Of a DNA stretch of 64,000 nt, positions 18,067 to 27,150 are shown one piece after another. The notes beneath the pieces were generated by a model. That model was given only the letters and a program-made list of their open reading frames with translations, did not search any database and was not told the origin of the DNA. Both the position numbers and the translations under genes were made by a program. The DNA comes from Pseudomonadota bacterium (GTDB lineage Bacteria; Pseudomonadota; Gammaproteobacteria; Steroidobacterales; Steroidobacteraceae): NCBI GenBank assembly GCA_018241505.1, contig JAFEDS010000017.1, positions 186,001-250,000 of the forward strand, written 5' to 3'. Every line of letters starts with the position of its first letter. The first letter of the stretch is position 1.

Positions 18067-18857
18067 CCGATAGTCACACTGACCGGACAGTGATCGCTTC
18101 CCATGATGTCAGCATGAATCCGCGCATCCTTGACCTTCGCCTTCAAGGCAGCCGATGTCAGGAAATAGTCGATTCTCCACCCCACATTGCGCGCCCGGGA
18201 ATTGGCGAAGTGACTCCACCAGGAGTAGTGCCCATTGCCCTGCTTGAACAGCCGGAAGGTATCCACGAATCCGGCGTCCAGCATGTTCTGGAAGCCCTCG
18301 CGCTCTTCAGTCGTGAAGCCTTTCTTGCCTTTGTTCGGCTTCGGGTTGGCGAGATCGTTTTCGGTGTGGGCTACATTCAGATCGCCACAGAACACGACCG
18401 GCTTCTTTTTCTCGAGCTGCCGCACGTACGCGAGGAATGCCGGGTCCCAATGGGCGTGGCGCAACTTCAGACGACTGAGGTCATCCTTGGCATTGGGCGT
18501 GTACACCGTCACCACATAGATATTCTTCAGCTCGGCCGTGATGACGCGGCCTTCCTCGGCGCTATCGCGCTTCAGCTCATCGGCAAACTTGTAGCGCTTG
18601 GCAAATTCGCTGGGAAAGCCGTTGATGACCTCAATCGGCTTTTCCTTCGTAAAGATGGCTGTACCCGAGTACCCCTTCTTCACTGCGGAGTGCCAGAACT
18701 CGTGGTAGCCGGGTAGCTCGATCTCAATCTGGCCGCGTTCGGCCTTCGTTTCCTGCAGACACAGTACGTCGGGGCCGTGAGCCTCAACAAACGGGGTGAA
18801 CAGGCCTTTCTTCAGAACGGCGCGAATGCCGTTGACATTCCAAGAGTACAGTTTCAT
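18063..18857 (-). CDS. xthA: Exodeoxyribonuclease III / AP endonuclease
   Basis: 264 residues, the normal length for the ExoIII family, starting MKLYSWNVNGIRAV. Metal and catalytic motifs are all present: LQETKA, NIYVVTVYTPN, FCGDLNVAH, RIDYFLTS and GSDHCPV. It cuts at abasic sites and trims 3' ends in base-excision repair in the cytoplasm. It overlaps the Nramp-like gene by 4 bases and follows the aldo/keto reductase gene by 30 bases, so the three are probably one transcript. Confidence 0.95.
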   Translation of the reverse strand: MKLYSWNVNGIRAVLKKGLFTPFVEAHGPDVLCLQETKAERGQIEIELPGYHEFWHSAVKKGYSGTAIFTKEKPIEVINGFPSEFAKRYKFADELKRDSAEEGRVITAELKNIYVVTVYTPNAKDDLSRLKLRHAHWDPAFLAYVRQLEKKKPVVFCGDLNVAHTENDLANPKPNKGKKGFTTEEREGFQNMLDAGFVDTFRLFKQGNGHYSWWSHFANSRARNVGWRIDYFLTSAALKAKVKDARIHADIMGSDHCPVSVTIG

Positions 18858-18887
18858 GGTGACGTGAGCTTATCACTGCCGCCGCCC

Positions 18888-19754
18888 CTAACGCGCCTTC
18901 TTGCCCGCCTGATCCAGCGTCTCGAAGTCTTCATCCGACAGCACGATGCCGGCGCCCGCCACGTTCTCCTCGAGGTGCTTCACCTTGGAAGTCCCCGGAA
19001 TGGGCAGCATGACCGGACTGCGCTTCAACATCCACGCCAACGCCACCTGGCTGGGCACCGCGTGATACTTCTTCGCCATTCCATCGAGCACCGAACCGGG
19101 GGTGGCGAGATCGCCGGAGGCGAGTGGGAACCACGGGATGAAGCCAATTCCATGCTGCGTGCAGTAATCCAACACGTCCTCGCTGCCGCGATCCACCAGG
19201 TTGTAACGGTTCTGCACGGTAGAGACCTTGAAAATCTTCGCGGCGGCTTTGATGTCCGCGACCGAGACTTCGCTCAGGCCGGCATGACGAATGACTCCAC
19301 TGTCCAGCAGCCTCTTCACCGCCTCGAATTGCTCATCGCGCGGCACCTTCGGGTCGATGCGATGCAACTGCCACAGATCGATTCGCTCCACACCCAGCCG
19401 TTTGCAACTGGTGTAAGCCTGTTGAATCAGGTATTCGGCGCGGCCGAGCGGCGTCCACTGGTCAGGGCCGGTGCGCGCAAGTCCCGCCTTGGTGGCCACG
19501 AAGACGCCCTTGTAGGGATGCAAGGCCTCGCGTATCAACTCTTCCGCTACATCGGGACCGTACGAATCGGCGGTGTCAATGAAATTGATCCCGAGCTCGG
19601 GGACCCGCTTTAGTGTCCGGAGCGCTTCGGCGCGATCGGCCGGCGGGCCCCAGACACCATCGCCCGTCAAGCGCATGGATCCGAAGCCCAGGCGATGCAC
19701 TTCCAGGTCCGCTGCCACGCGGAATGTCCCGGATTTCGCGGCTGAATCAGCCAT
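18888..19754 (-). CDS. Aldo/keto reductase
   Basis: 288 residues from the ATG at 19754, with GGAGG 9 bases upstream; a GTG at 19772 is possible but less likely. TIM-barrel NADPH-dependent oxidoreductase with an intact tetrad: Asp and Tyr in FIDTADSYG, Lys in FVATKAG, His in LWQLHRID. The C-terminal coenzyme segment ([16 protein letters not shown]) is present. The carbonyl substrate is unknown. It heads the run with xthA and the Nramp-like gene and diverges from the DUF5996 gene. Confidence 0.92.
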   Translation of the reverse strand: MADSAAKSGTFRVAADLEVHRLGFGSMRLTGDGVWGPPADRAEALRTLKRVPELGINFIDTADSYGPDVAEELIREALHPYKGVFVATKAGLARTGPDQWTPLGRAEYLIQQAYTSCKRLGVERIDLWQLHRIDPKVPRDEQFEAVKRLLDSGVIRHAGLSEVSVADIKAAAKIFKVSTVQNRYNLVDRGSEDVLDYCTQHGIGFIPWFPLASGDLATPGSVLDGMAKKYHAVPSQVALAWMLKRSPVMLPIPGTSKVKHLEENVAGAGIVLSDEDFETLDQAGKKAR

Positions 19755-19833
19755 AAAAGCACGCCTCCGCACGGATTTTCGATTAGCGTAACATGCTCAC
19801 AATCGGCCTCGTCTACCCATTCAGAGTGACTCC

Positions 19834-20760
19834 ATGACAACAGTCTGGCCCGAGCTTCCCTATGCCGCATGGCGTGACACGCAGGCGACCTTGCAACTGT
19901 GGACCCAGGTCGTCGGCAAGGTCCGTGTGACACTCACTCCATGGCTCAACCACAGTTGGCATGCGACGCTGTACGTCACTTCCCGAGGCCTCACGACATC
20001 GCCCATCCCTCACGGAAACCGCACTTTCGAAATCGAATTCGACTTTCTGGCGCAGCAACTCGTCATTTCCGTCAGCGACGGCGGCACCCGCAAGATCCCG
20101 CTGCGGCCGCGAACCGTTGCGGACTTCTACGCTGAGGTGATGACAGCGCTGCAACTGCTGAATGTGCCCGTCACCATCAAAGAGCTGCCGGCTGAGATTC
20201 CCAATGCCATCCGCTTCAGCGAAGACCGGCAACACGACGCCTATGACAGTGAATACGCGCAGCGCTTCTGGAAGGCGCTCGTGCAGATCGATCGGGTCTT
20301 CAAGCATTTCCGCACGGGCTTCATTGGCAAAGCGAGCCCGGTGCACTTTTTCTGGGGCAGCTTCGATCTGGCGGTGACGCGCTTCTCGGGCCGCAAAGCA
20401 CCCAGGTTCACCGGCAAGGCGCCTGGACTGGACGCCGCGGTCATGCAGGAAGCCTACTCACATGAAGTGAGCAGCGCGGGGTTCTGGCCCGGCGGCGGTG
20501 GAATCGACTACGCCGCGTTCTATTCGTACGCGTACCCCACTCCGGCGCAGTTCAAATCCCACCCTGTCAAAGTGGGCGCCTTCAACGACTCACTGGGTGA
20601 GTTCATACTGCCGTACGATGAAGTCCGCACCGCCGCCGATCCGGATGCGATGCTGCTGGCGTTTCTGCAGGACACCTACAGCGCCGCGGCCGCGACCGCC
20701 GGTTGGAACCGCAACGAACTGGAGTGCGCCCTGGGAGAGCCTACGGCAGTGCGCACATAG
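19834..20760 (+). CDS. DUF5996 family protein
   Basis: 308 residues with the family pattern: WPELPYAAWRDT at the start, WLNHSWHATLYVT, IEFDFLAQQL, the central FRTGFIGKASPVHFFWGSFDLAVTRFSGR, and a YAYPTPAQF segment. No signal peptide or membrane helix; cytosolic. Function is unknown. The last 20 bases overlap the 3' end of the convergent DUF779 gene. Confidence 0.88.
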   Translation: MTTVWPELPYAAWRDTQATLQLWTQVVGKVRVTLTPWLNHSWHATLYVTSRGLTTSPIPHGNRTFEIEFDFLAQQLVISVSDGGTRKIPLRPRTVADFYAEVMTALQLLNVPVTIKELPAEIPNAIRFSEDRQHDAYDSEYAQRFWKALVQIDRVFKHFRTGFIGKASPVHFFWGSFDLAVTRFSGRKAPRFTGKAPGLDAAVMQEAYSHEVSSAGFWPGGGGIDYAAFYSYAYPTPAQFKSHPVKVGAFNDSLGEFILPYDEVRTAADPDAMLLAFLQDTYSAAAATAGWNRNELECALGEPTAVRT

Positions 20761-21112
20761 ACGAACGGATCAGAAACCGCATGTTGGTCGGTGCCTCCAC
20801 CGAGAAACTGGCGCCGCGGCCCGGCACGACATCAACAGTCCAGCGCGTGTGCGCCCAGCGCCTGAACTGCTCGCGGTCCATCCAGAATTCACAACCCGCG
20901 ATCTCCCCCACCTTGACATCGACGCTGCCCAGCTTGAATTCCCCCACCGGAAAGCACATCGGGGCGCTGCCATCGCAGCAGCCCCCCGACTGGTGAAACA
21001 TCAACGGGCCGTGTTCGCGCCTGAGCTGCTCAATGAGCCTGCGGGCCGCATCGGTGACCCCGACACGGCCCGGATCGAACTCAACCACGTTGCCGTTCGA
21101 GTCGTCAGTCAT
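20741..21112 (-). CDS. DUF779 family protein
   Basis: 123 residues with the Cys-rich motif SGGCCDGSAPMC and the following FWMDREQFRRW segment. DUF779 genes commonly follow NAD-dependent aldehyde dehydrogenases of the acetaldehyde/chloroacetaldehyde type, and here the start overlaps the dehydrogenase stop (TGATG). The clustered Cys suggest metal binding or a redox role supporting the dehydrogenase, but no function is established as far as I know. Confidence 0.88.
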   Translation of the reverse strand: MTDDSNGNVVEFDPGRVGVTDAARRLIEQLRREHGPLMFHQSGGCCDGSAPMCFPVGEFKLGSVDVKVGEIAGCEFWMDREQFRRWAHTRWTVDVVPGRGASFSVEAPTNMRFLIRSSMCALP

Positions 21113-22692
21113 CAGAAGAAGCCCAACGCCTTCTCGCCATAGCTGACCAGCACATTCTTGGTCTGCTGGTAGTGATCCAGCATCATCTTGTGCGTCTCGC
21201 GGCCGATGCCTGATTTCTTGTAGCCACCGAAAGCCGCATGCGCCGGATAGGCGTGATAGCAGTTCGTCCAGACACGGCCTGCCTTGATGCCCCGGCCGAA
21301 GCGATACGCCTGGTTGATGTTACGGGTCCAGACGCCGGCCCCCAGCCCATACAGCGTGTCGTTGGCAATCTCCAAGGCCTGCTCAGGAGTATCGAATGTT
21401 GTCACCGACACCACGGGCCCGAAAATTTCCTCCTGGAACACCCGCATCTTGTTGTGCCCCTCGAAGATCGTAGGCTTGATGTAGTAGCCGCCCGCCAGGT
21501 CGCCGGACAGCTTGTTGGCGCAGCCACCGGCCAGCACTTTCGCGCCTTCCTTGCGTCCGATATCCAGGTACGACAATATCTTCTCGAACTGGTCGTTGGA
21601 GGCCTGCGCACCGATCTGCGTGCTCATTTCATACGGATCGCCCTGTTTGATGGCCTCGACCCGCGCCACCGCCTTCTCCATGAACCTGTCATAAATGGAC
21701 TTCTGCACCAGCGCGCGCGACGGACAGGTGCACACCTCGCCCTGGTTGAGGGCGAACATCGCAAAGCCTTCCAGCGCCTTGTCCACAAACGAATCATCCT
21801 CGCTCAGCACGTCGGCGCAGAAGATGTTGGGAGACTTGCCGCCCAGCTCCAGCGTCACCGGGATGATGTTCTCGGACGCGTACTGCATGATCAACCGGCC
21901 GGTAGTGGTCTCGCCGGTGAACGCAACCTTGTTGATACGCGGATTGGAAGCCAGCGGCTTGCCGGCCTCGAGACCGAAACCGTTCACAATGTTGAGCACC
22001 CCGGGCGGCAACAGGTCCTGGATCAGCTCAGCCCACACGAGAATCGACAGGGGTGTTTGTTCCGCCGGCTTCAGGATCACGGCATTGCCCGCCGCCAGGG
22101 CCGGAGCGAGCTTCCAGGCCGCCATCAGGATCGGAAAATTCCAGGGAATGATCTGACCGACCACGCCCAACGGCTCGTGGTAATGATAGGCGACCGTGTC
22201 AGCGTCGATCTCGCCGATCGAGCCTTCCTGGGCGCGCACGCAACTGGCGAAATAACGGAAATGATCGATTGCCAGCGGAATGTCGGCGGCCGTGGTCTCG
22301 CGAATCGGTTTGCCGTTGTCATAAGTTTCAACCGCCGCCAGGAACGGCAGATACTGCTCCATGCGATCGGCGATCAGGTTGAGCGCACGCGCGCGAGCCG
22401 CCACCGCAGTCTTTGCCCAGCCATCGGCGGCGGCATGCGCCGCATCGAGAGCCCGCTCGACATCCTCCGCCTGGGAACGCGGTATCTGGCAGATCACCTG
22501 GCCGGTGGTCGGTGACACATTGTCGAAGTAACCCCCTTTCGCGGCAGCGACCCACTTGCCGCCAATGAAATTCGCATAGCGCGAGCGCAACGGCAGGGTG
22601 CGCTCAACTCCCTTCAGGTGCTTGTTGAAAGAGGTGCTGTGCTGAATGTCGGGCTCCGGGACCCGGGCTTGGATGGGGCTGGGGCTGCTCAT
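21112..22692 (-). CDS. NAD-dependent aldehyde dehydrogenase (AcoD/ExaC-like)
   Basis: 526 residues from the ATG at 22692, with AAGGAG 8 bases upstream. Contains the Glu motif LELGGKSPN and the catalytic Cys region [11 protein letters not shown]. Oxidises an aldehyde to the acid, as AcoD does for acetaldehyde from acetoin or ExaC for ethanol-derived acetaldehyde. It forms an operon with the DUF779 gene and diverges from a sigma-54 activator. A candidate -24/-12 promoter and paired activator site lie upstream, so expression is probably induced by the aldehyde's parent compound. Confidence 0.93.
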   Translation of the reverse strand: MSSPSPIQARVPEPDIQHSTSFNKHLKGVERTLPLRSRYANFIGGKWVAAAKGGYFDNVSPTTGQVICQIPRSQAEDVERALDAAHAAADGWAKTAVAARARALNLIADRMEQYLPFLAAVETYDNGKPIRETTAADIPLAIDHFRYFASCVRAQEGSIGEIDADTVAYHYHEPLGVVGQIIPWNFPILMAAWKLAPALAAGNAVILKPAEQTPLSILVWAELIQDLLPPGVLNIVNGFGLEAGKPLASNPRINKVAFTGETTTGRLIMQYASENIIPVTLELGGKSPNIFCADVLSEDDSFVDKALEGFAMFALNQGEVCTCPSRALVQKSIYDRFMEKAVARVEAIKQGDPYEMSTQIGAQASNDQFEKILSYLDIGRKEGAKVLAGGCANKLSGDLAGGYYIKPTIFEGHNKMRVFQEEIFGPVVSVTTFDTPEQALEIANDTLYGLGAGVWTRNINQAYRFGRGIKAGRVWTNCYHAYPAHAAFGGYKKSGIGRETHKMMLDHYQQTKNVLVSYGEKALGFF

Positions 22693-22773
22693 GTGTCTGT
22701 CTCCTTCTGGCGGGTGCGCCAGGTTCAAAGCAAAGGCCATACCAGCACCCCGCCCACGGTCTACTCCCCCTGC

Positions 22774-22789
22774 GGCGGCCTCCGTGCCA
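22774..22789 (-). promoter_or_regulatory. Candidate sigma-54 promoter for the aldehyde dehydrogenase operon
   Basis: On the minus strand TGGCACG is a perfect -24 element, followed after 4 bases by CCGC, which keeps the essential GC of the -12 element. GG-to-GC spacing is correct. Predicted transcription start is near 22762, about 70 bases before the ATG. The divergent gene encodes a sigma-54 activator, which supports the call; the weak -12 lowers confidence. Confidence 0.5.
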
Positions 22790-22805
22790 GAACCGATGCC
22801 AACCC

Positions 22806-22850
22806 TCTGTGTCATATCCGGTATATATGTCACCGCCCCCTTGACACAGA
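22806..22850. promoter_or_regulatory. Paired activator-binding site (inverted repeat)
   Basis: Perfect 9-bp inverted repeat tctgtgtca (22806-22814) and tgacacaga (22842-22850), with a third half-site tgtca at 22828-22832. It lies 45-90 bases upstream of the predicted sigma-54 start and just before the activator gene, so it could serve both activation and autoregulation. Confidence 0.5.
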
Positions 22851-22892
22851 TGCCAACCCGCGTAGCTTTATTGGTTCGGGGGGGTCATCAGC

Positions 22893-24890
22893 ATGAGAGC
22901 CGATCGACGCAATACAGGATTGTCCAATCCCGTACCCTCGGAGCCCCTGCCCCATGCCGATCTCGTCATTCGTGTCGCCGGTTGCGGCTCATCCGCTGAG
23001 CTCATTGCGGCTTCGTTGGCGCCCACGGTCGGCAGCTCGTGGCGCCGTTGCCTCAACGACTTCAATCTCGATCCGGCCGGGGACTACCAACCCACCGTCG
23101 TCGATCAAACCCGGATCAAGGACCTGCAAGCCGAGCATGAAGAGCTCGTGCAGATCGCGCGCGCGGAAATGGACTCACTCTATGAGCAGATTTCCGGATC
23201 GGGTTATGCCCTGCTGCTGGCGGACACCTCCGGTGTCATTCTGTGCGAGAAGATCGATCCAACACTACGGCGGATGTTCATCCAGGCCGGGTTGATCGTC
23301 GGCGCCGAGTGGAGTGAGCAGCGCGAAGGCACCAACGGCATCGGCACGTGCGCCGCCGAATCGCGGCCCATCACGATTCACCAGTCGGATCATTTCCGCT
23401 CGCGTCACATCGGTCTGTCCTGTTCGGCAGCACCGATTCATGATCCCTACGGCCGGGTGGTCGCCGTACTCGACGCCTCCAGCGTGAGTGCCGAAGGCGG
23501 CCGCGAATCACAGATGCATACGGTCGCGCTCGTCAATGCATCCGCCCGGCTCATAGAGAAATGCCTGTTTCTACGGCGCCACCAGGGCGATGCGCTGTTG
23601 CGTTTTCACCATCGCCCCGAGTTCGTCGACCTGTTGCACGACGGTGCCATGGCGGTGTCCACAGAAGGTATTGTCGTGGCCACGGACATGACCGGGTTGC
23701 GCCTCCTCGGTGCCAAGAGTCACCAGGACATTGTCGGCCGATCCATTGCCGATATCTTCGATGCCACCTTCGCTGAGTTGGTGGCGGGCTCATCCACCAG
23801 CCGCCGGGCCATGTATGAACTGCGCGATAACTTGCACGGCCGGCGCTATTTCGCCAGTCTCGCCCAACACAACAGTCATTCGCGTGCGGTATCGGGTGTT
23901 TCCGGCCGGGCTCTCGTGCGCGTGGCCGGGGCCAGGTCGGATGCCGTCCTGACGCTGCAGGATCTCGCCGGCGACGATCCGGTGATGCTGCGGAATATGC
24001 GCAATGCCCAGCGGGTGGCTGATTGCGCGGTGTCGGTGCTCATTCGCGGGCCGACGGGTTCGGGCAAGGAAGCATTCGCCAAAGGTATCCATCTCGCCAG
24101 CAATCGCGCCCGCCGGGCGTTTGTGGCCGTCAACTGCGCGGCGATTCCCGAGTCCCTCATTGAGAGCGAGTTGTTCGGCTACACGGCGGGCGCATTCACG
24201 GGAGCGCGCCGCGAGGGAATGCGCGGCCGGATTGCCCAGTCGTCGGGCGGGACCTTGTTCCTCGATGAGATCGGAGACATGCCCCTGTCGTTGCAGACCC
24301 GGTTGCTGCGCGTCCTGGAAGAACAGGAAGTCACGCCTTTGGGCAGCGAGACTGCCGTCAAGCTCGACCTGCGGGTCATCTGCGCTTCACACCGGAATCT
24401 GCGCGAGCTGCTCACCCGCGGTATGTTTAGAGAGGACCTGTACTACCGCTTGAATGGAATCACACTCGAGTTGCCTGCATTGGCCTGCCGCCGGGACAAG
24501 GAAAGCCTCATCCGCAAGTGCATGGCCAGTGAAATCGCCGCCGGGGCGACGGCCTCCATCGAAGGAGCCGCGCTGGACCGCCTCGCTGCGTACGCGTGGC
24601 CGGGCAACATCAGGGAGCTGCGCAACACACTGCGGACCGCGCTGGCCATTTGCGAGAACAGTGTCGTCCGGCTCAGTGACCTGCCCGCGGAAATCTGCCA
24701 ACCCGGTCGGCAGACAGCAAGCGCCGCCGAGCCGGACATCTCACTGGAACACGCCGAACGAGAAGCGCTCCTGCGGGTCATAGAGAAGAACGACTGGGTC
24801 ATGAGTCACGTCGCGACGCAGTTGGGCATCAGCCGCAACACGTTGTATCGTAAGATCAAGCGTCACGGGATTCCCCTGACGCGGAATTGA
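22893..24890 (+). CDS. Sigma-54-dependent activator, AcoR-like (GAF-PAS-AAA+-Fis HTH)
   Basis: 665 residues. The N-terminal third has a GAF-like sensor (about residues 60-210), followed by a PAS-like segment (about 240-290). The AAA+ core has Walker A GPTGSGKE near 386, the sigma-54-contacting GAFTGA loop near 432 and Walker B LFLDEIGD. It ends in a Fis-type helix-turn-helix (about 622-662, SHVATQLGISRNTLYRKI). The AcoR group activates acetoin or alcohol catabolic operons. Divergence from an aldehyde dehydrogenase operon with sigma-54-like signals makes that operon its likely target. The effector is unknown. Confidence 0.93.
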   Translation: MRADRRNTGLSNPVPSEPLPHADLVIRVAGCGSSAELIAASLAPTVGSSWRRCLNDFNLDPAGDYQPTVVDQTRIKDLQAEHEELVQIARAEMDSLYEQISGSGYALLLADTSGVILCEKIDPTLRRMFIQAGLIVGAEWSEQREGTNGIGTCAAESRPITIHQSDHFRSRHIGLSCSAAPIHDPYGRVVAVLDASSVSAEGGRESQMHTVALVNASARLIEKCLFLRRHQGDALLRFHHRPEFVDLLHDGAMAVSTEGIVVATDMTGLRLLGAKSHQDIVGRSIADIFDATFAELVAGSSTSRRAMYELRDNLHGRRYFASLAQHNSHSRAVSGVSGRALVRVAGARSDAVLTLQDLAGDDPVMLRNMRNAQRVADCAVSVLIRGPTGSGKEAFAKGIHLASNRARRAFVAVNCAAIPESLIESELFGYTAGAFTGARREGMRGRIAQSSGGTLFLDEIGDMPLSLQTRLLRVLEEQEVTPLGSETAVKLDLRVICASHRNLRELLTRGMFREDLYYRLNGITLELPALACRRDKESLIRKCMASEIAAGATASIEGAALDRLAAYAWPGNIRELRNTLRTALAICENSVVRLSDLPAEICQPGRQTASAAEPDISLEHAEREALLRVIEKNDWVMSHVATQLGISRNTLYRKIKRHGIPLTRN

Positions 24891-24911
24891 TCTTAACTTG
24901 AGCGCTATATG

Positions 24912-24934
24912 AACGGGGTCGCCTCGACCCCGTT
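24912..24934 (+). terminator. Perfect hairpin after the sigma-54 activator gene
   Basis: A 10-bp perfect stem (aacggggtcg / cgaccccgtt) with a 3-base loop, 21 bases past the activator stop. No U-tract follows, so it may be a terminator of weak type or a 5' structure of the small gene at 24967. Confidence 0.55.
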
Positions 24935-24966
24935 GAAAGTTCGGCCGCAGGCCGTGGAGAGACTCT

Positions 24967-25074
24967 ATGAGCAAAGGCATGGACAAGAAGAAGGAACAGA
25001 AGAAGAAACCCACGCGGACGCCGGACGAGAAGCGCGCCGCGAAGCGGGAGAAGAAGGCAGAGCGGAGAGGCTGA
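24967..25074 (+). CDS. Small highly basic protein (35 residues)
   Basis: ATG at 24967 with a GGAG ribosome site 8 bases upstream; 35 residues beginning MSKGMDKKKEQKKK and continuing PTRTPDEKRAAKREKK. More than a third of residues are Lys or Arg. It resembles a small conserved family of MSKG...KKE.KKKP proteins that I recall from proteobacterial genomes without assigned function. The high charge suggests nucleic-acid or ribosome association. It is bracketed by two perfect hairpins, so it is probably its own transcription unit or the tail of the upstream one. Confidence 0.7.
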   Translation: MSKGMDKKKEQKKKPTRTPDEKRAAKREKKAERRG

Positions 25075-25088
25075 CAGCGTCCGCCAGG

Positions 25089-25129
25089 CGATCCGGCGGC
25101 CCATGAGCCATCCGCCACCCGCCGGATCG
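25089..25129. terminator. Inverted repeat after the small basic gene
   Basis: Perfect 11-bp arms cgatccggcgg (25089-25099) and ccgccggatcg (25119-25129) with a 19-base loop, between the small gene and the convergent YVTN gene. No U-tract on either side. The remaining bases up to 25214 show no gene. Confidence 0.5.
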
Positions 25130-25214
25130 TCAAATATGCCATCGGCAAATACCCTGCGGCGAACATCCCGACAGCACCCATACCAACGTCAAGCATGCCG
25201 ACGTCACACGTCGA

Positions 25215-26822
25215 CTACGGCATTTGAACCTGCATTATTTCCCCCGGGTGCATTGCCGATCCCGCCGTGATCACCAGGTAGCGCCGCATCGTCGAAGCCT
25301 TGACTTCCACAATCTGCCGAATGGGCCCGATGGCATTCACAATGGCGGCGCCCGTGGAATTGGTGGAAAACGACGCCAGCGGCTGAAGCGCTCCGGTGCC
25401 ATCCGGCTTATCCGCCAAAGCCAGCAAATAAGGTTGCTTCGGCTGCAGCCCTGTCGCCGACACCTGTAGCACCTGCAACAGCCCCTGATCGAACAGCGAC
25501 ACGCTCGTCGGCGCGGACGAGCTGCTCCCCTGCCCACCCGAGCCCGGCGGCGCCAGGGTGAGATGAGCGGCTTCGCCCGCAATGCCGAGCGGTTGCAGCC
25601 CGCCGGTCCCATTGCCCTCGGTGACGGCAGCCGGAACATAGACGACTGCCTGGGGCGCCTGCCCGATCGGCACGTCGGCAATCACTTTGTTCGTGGTGGT
25701 ATCAATGGCGGTCAAACTGTCGCCATTCTCGATTCCGACGTACATCCGTTTGCCATCGCCGGACGGCCAGAGGCCGTGCGGCAGCTTGCCCGTGGGAACG
25801 GTCGCCACCTGCGTTCCGTCGGATACCTTGAAAACCTTCACAACATTCAGTCCGCCGACCGTCACGTAGGCGAAGATCTGCTTGTTGGTCCGGGCAAAGT
25901 TGACGTGGTTGGTAATGGGCCCCGTATCCATCACCCGCAGGACTGAAAACGGCGGCCGGGCATCGAACACTTCGGTCTTGCCGGAGTCCTTCAAAGTCAA
26001 CCACACCTGCTTGCCATCCGGCGTCGCGGCAATATCGGGACAGAACGAGCTCGCCTGGGCCACGCGGCCGACAATCTGGTGATCCGCCACGGAAATGACC
26101 ACCGTCTCGGGATTGAAGGATGAGCACACATAACCGTACTTGCCGTCGGGCGAGAAAATCTGCATTCCCGGGCCTCCAGGCACCGTGATGCGCATGCGCT
26201 CCGCGTAGGTGTTGGGATCGATGACGGAGATGTAGTTCTCGCCGCGTATCGTCACCCAGACTTCCGCGCCGTTGGGTGTGAAGAACGCTTCGTGCGGCGA
26301 GCGGCCCACATAGGTCGTGTGCACGATTTCATTGCTGGCGGTGTCAATGAATGTCACGGAGTTGGAGCCGATCGACACGACCGCGAGCGTTCGATGGTCT
26401 GGAGAAAATCCCAGTCCATGCACGAGCAACTGACCCCGGTACAAAGGACTCAAGTTGCCGGGCGTCGGCTCGCCCAGGCGGATCACGCCGAGCAAGGTGT
26501 TGTCGGCGGCATCGGTCACCGATACCGTGTTGGAAAACTGCTCGGCCGCATACACCCGGTCGCGATGGGTGATGGGGATTTCAGGCGCCGCCACCGGCCC
26601 CGGGACCTGGCCGGCGAAGGCCGCGATGGCCGGTAAGAGAGCCGCGGCCGGCAAACAGGCGCAGGCCCACAGCGCCAGCCGCGCACGCCCCCTCGGGCTC
26701 AGCGCCTTGGCCATGCGCCGCCCGAGGCCCATGAGCCCCTCATGGATGCGCGCCGCTTTCATGCGCGCGGCACTCACGCGCGTGGGGCACAAACGCCCGA
26801 GGCTCATGCGCCCCCATCTCAT
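25215..26822 (-). CDS. Exported YVTN-repeat beta-propeller protein
   Basis: 535 residues from an ATG overlapping the DUF305 stop (ATGA). Signal-type hydrophobic helix at about residues 47-70, followed by repeated blades with the pattern V.V.D...N.....I.LG..P (NTVSVTDAADNTLLGVI, NSVTFIDTASNEIVHT, NYISVIDPNTYAERM, DSLTAIDTTTNKVIADVPIG). Such propellers bind partners or substrates in the periplasm. The N-terminal 40 residues before the signal helix are Arg/Met-rich and partly repetitive, so translation might begin at a later Met (residue 21, 31 or 37). It forms an operon with kup and the DUF305 gene. Confidence 0.85.
   Translation of the reverse strand: MRWGRMSLGRLCPTRVSAARMKAARIHEGLMGLGRRMAKALSPRGRARLALWACACLPAAALLPAIAAFAGQVPGPVAAPEIPITHRDRVYAAEQFSNTVSVTDAADNTLLGVIRLGEPTPGNLSPLYRGQLLVHGLGFSPDHRTLAVVSIGSNSVTFIDTASNEIVHTTYVGRSPHEAFFTPNGAEVWVTIRGENYISVIDPNTYAERMRITVPGGPGMQIFSPDGKYGYVCSSFNPETVVISVADHQIVGRVAQASSFCPDIAATPDGKQVWLTLKDSGKTEVFDARPPFSVLRVMDTGPITNHVNFARTNKQIFAYVTVGGLNVVKVFKVSDGTQVATVPTGKLPHGLWPSGDGKRMYVGIENGDSLTAIDTTTNKVIADVPIGQAPQAVVYVPAAVTEGNGTGGLQPLGIAGEAAHLTLAPPGSGGQGSSSSAPTSVSLFDQGLLQVLQVSATGLQPKQPYLLALADKPDGTGALQPLASFSTNSTGAAIVNAIGPIRQIVEVKASTMRRYLVITAGSAMHPGEIMQVQMP
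26719..26814 (-). repeat. Two near-identical 21-base copies 75 bases apart
   Basis: Copies at 26719-26739 and 26794-26814 share cgcccgaggc and differ at two bases. The 75-base distance is in frame (25 codons), so the N-terminus of the YVTN protein repeats an MSLGR/MGLGR-type segment. This suggests an internal duplication in a region that may not be translated if a later start is used. Confidence 0.5.
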
Positions 26823-27145
26823 TTCGCGGGCTCACCGATCGCGAGCCGCATCGCCGCGATCTCCTGTGTCTGATTCACAATGATCTCCTGTGCCATGCGC
26901 CGCAACTGCTCATTGTGTCCATACCGCAACTCCGCCTGCGCCATTTCAATGGCGCCCTGATGATGCGGCACCATAGTCGCGACAAAGTCCCTGTCAACAT
27001 CGCCGCTCGGTGCCACCGTCATGGCCGCCATCATCTTCGTCATGGCCGCCGCGTTTTCCTGCAGGAACGGCGCCTCCGGAGTCTGCGCCGCGAAAACGCA
27101 GGCGCTCACGGCAAACAGGAAAACCGCCGGCAACCGCTTATCCAT
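26819..27145 (-). CDS. DUF305 family exported protein
   Basis: 108 residues from the ATG at 27145, preceded by GAGG in the end of kup; a TTG at 27154 is an alternative that overlaps the kup stop. Signal peptide (MDKRLPAVFLFAVSACVFAA), then the ferritin-like DUF305 signature MVPHHQGAIEMAQAEL with the paired His, and helices rich in Met. DUF305 proteins are often near copper-handling genes, and the MTKMMAAM stretch could bind metal. No copper gene is seen here. Confidence 0.88.
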   Translation of the reverse strand: MDKRLPAVFLFAVSACVFAAQTPEAPFLQENAAAMTKMMAAMTVAPSGDVDRDFVATMVPHHQGAIEMAQAELRYGHNEQLRRMAQEIIVNQTQEIAAMRLAIGEPAK

Positions 27146-27150
27146 ACCGT

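Noticed and set aside
21238-22515. 425-codon plus-strand open frame
   Set aside because: Antisense to the aldehyde dehydrogenase with all catalytic motifs intact.
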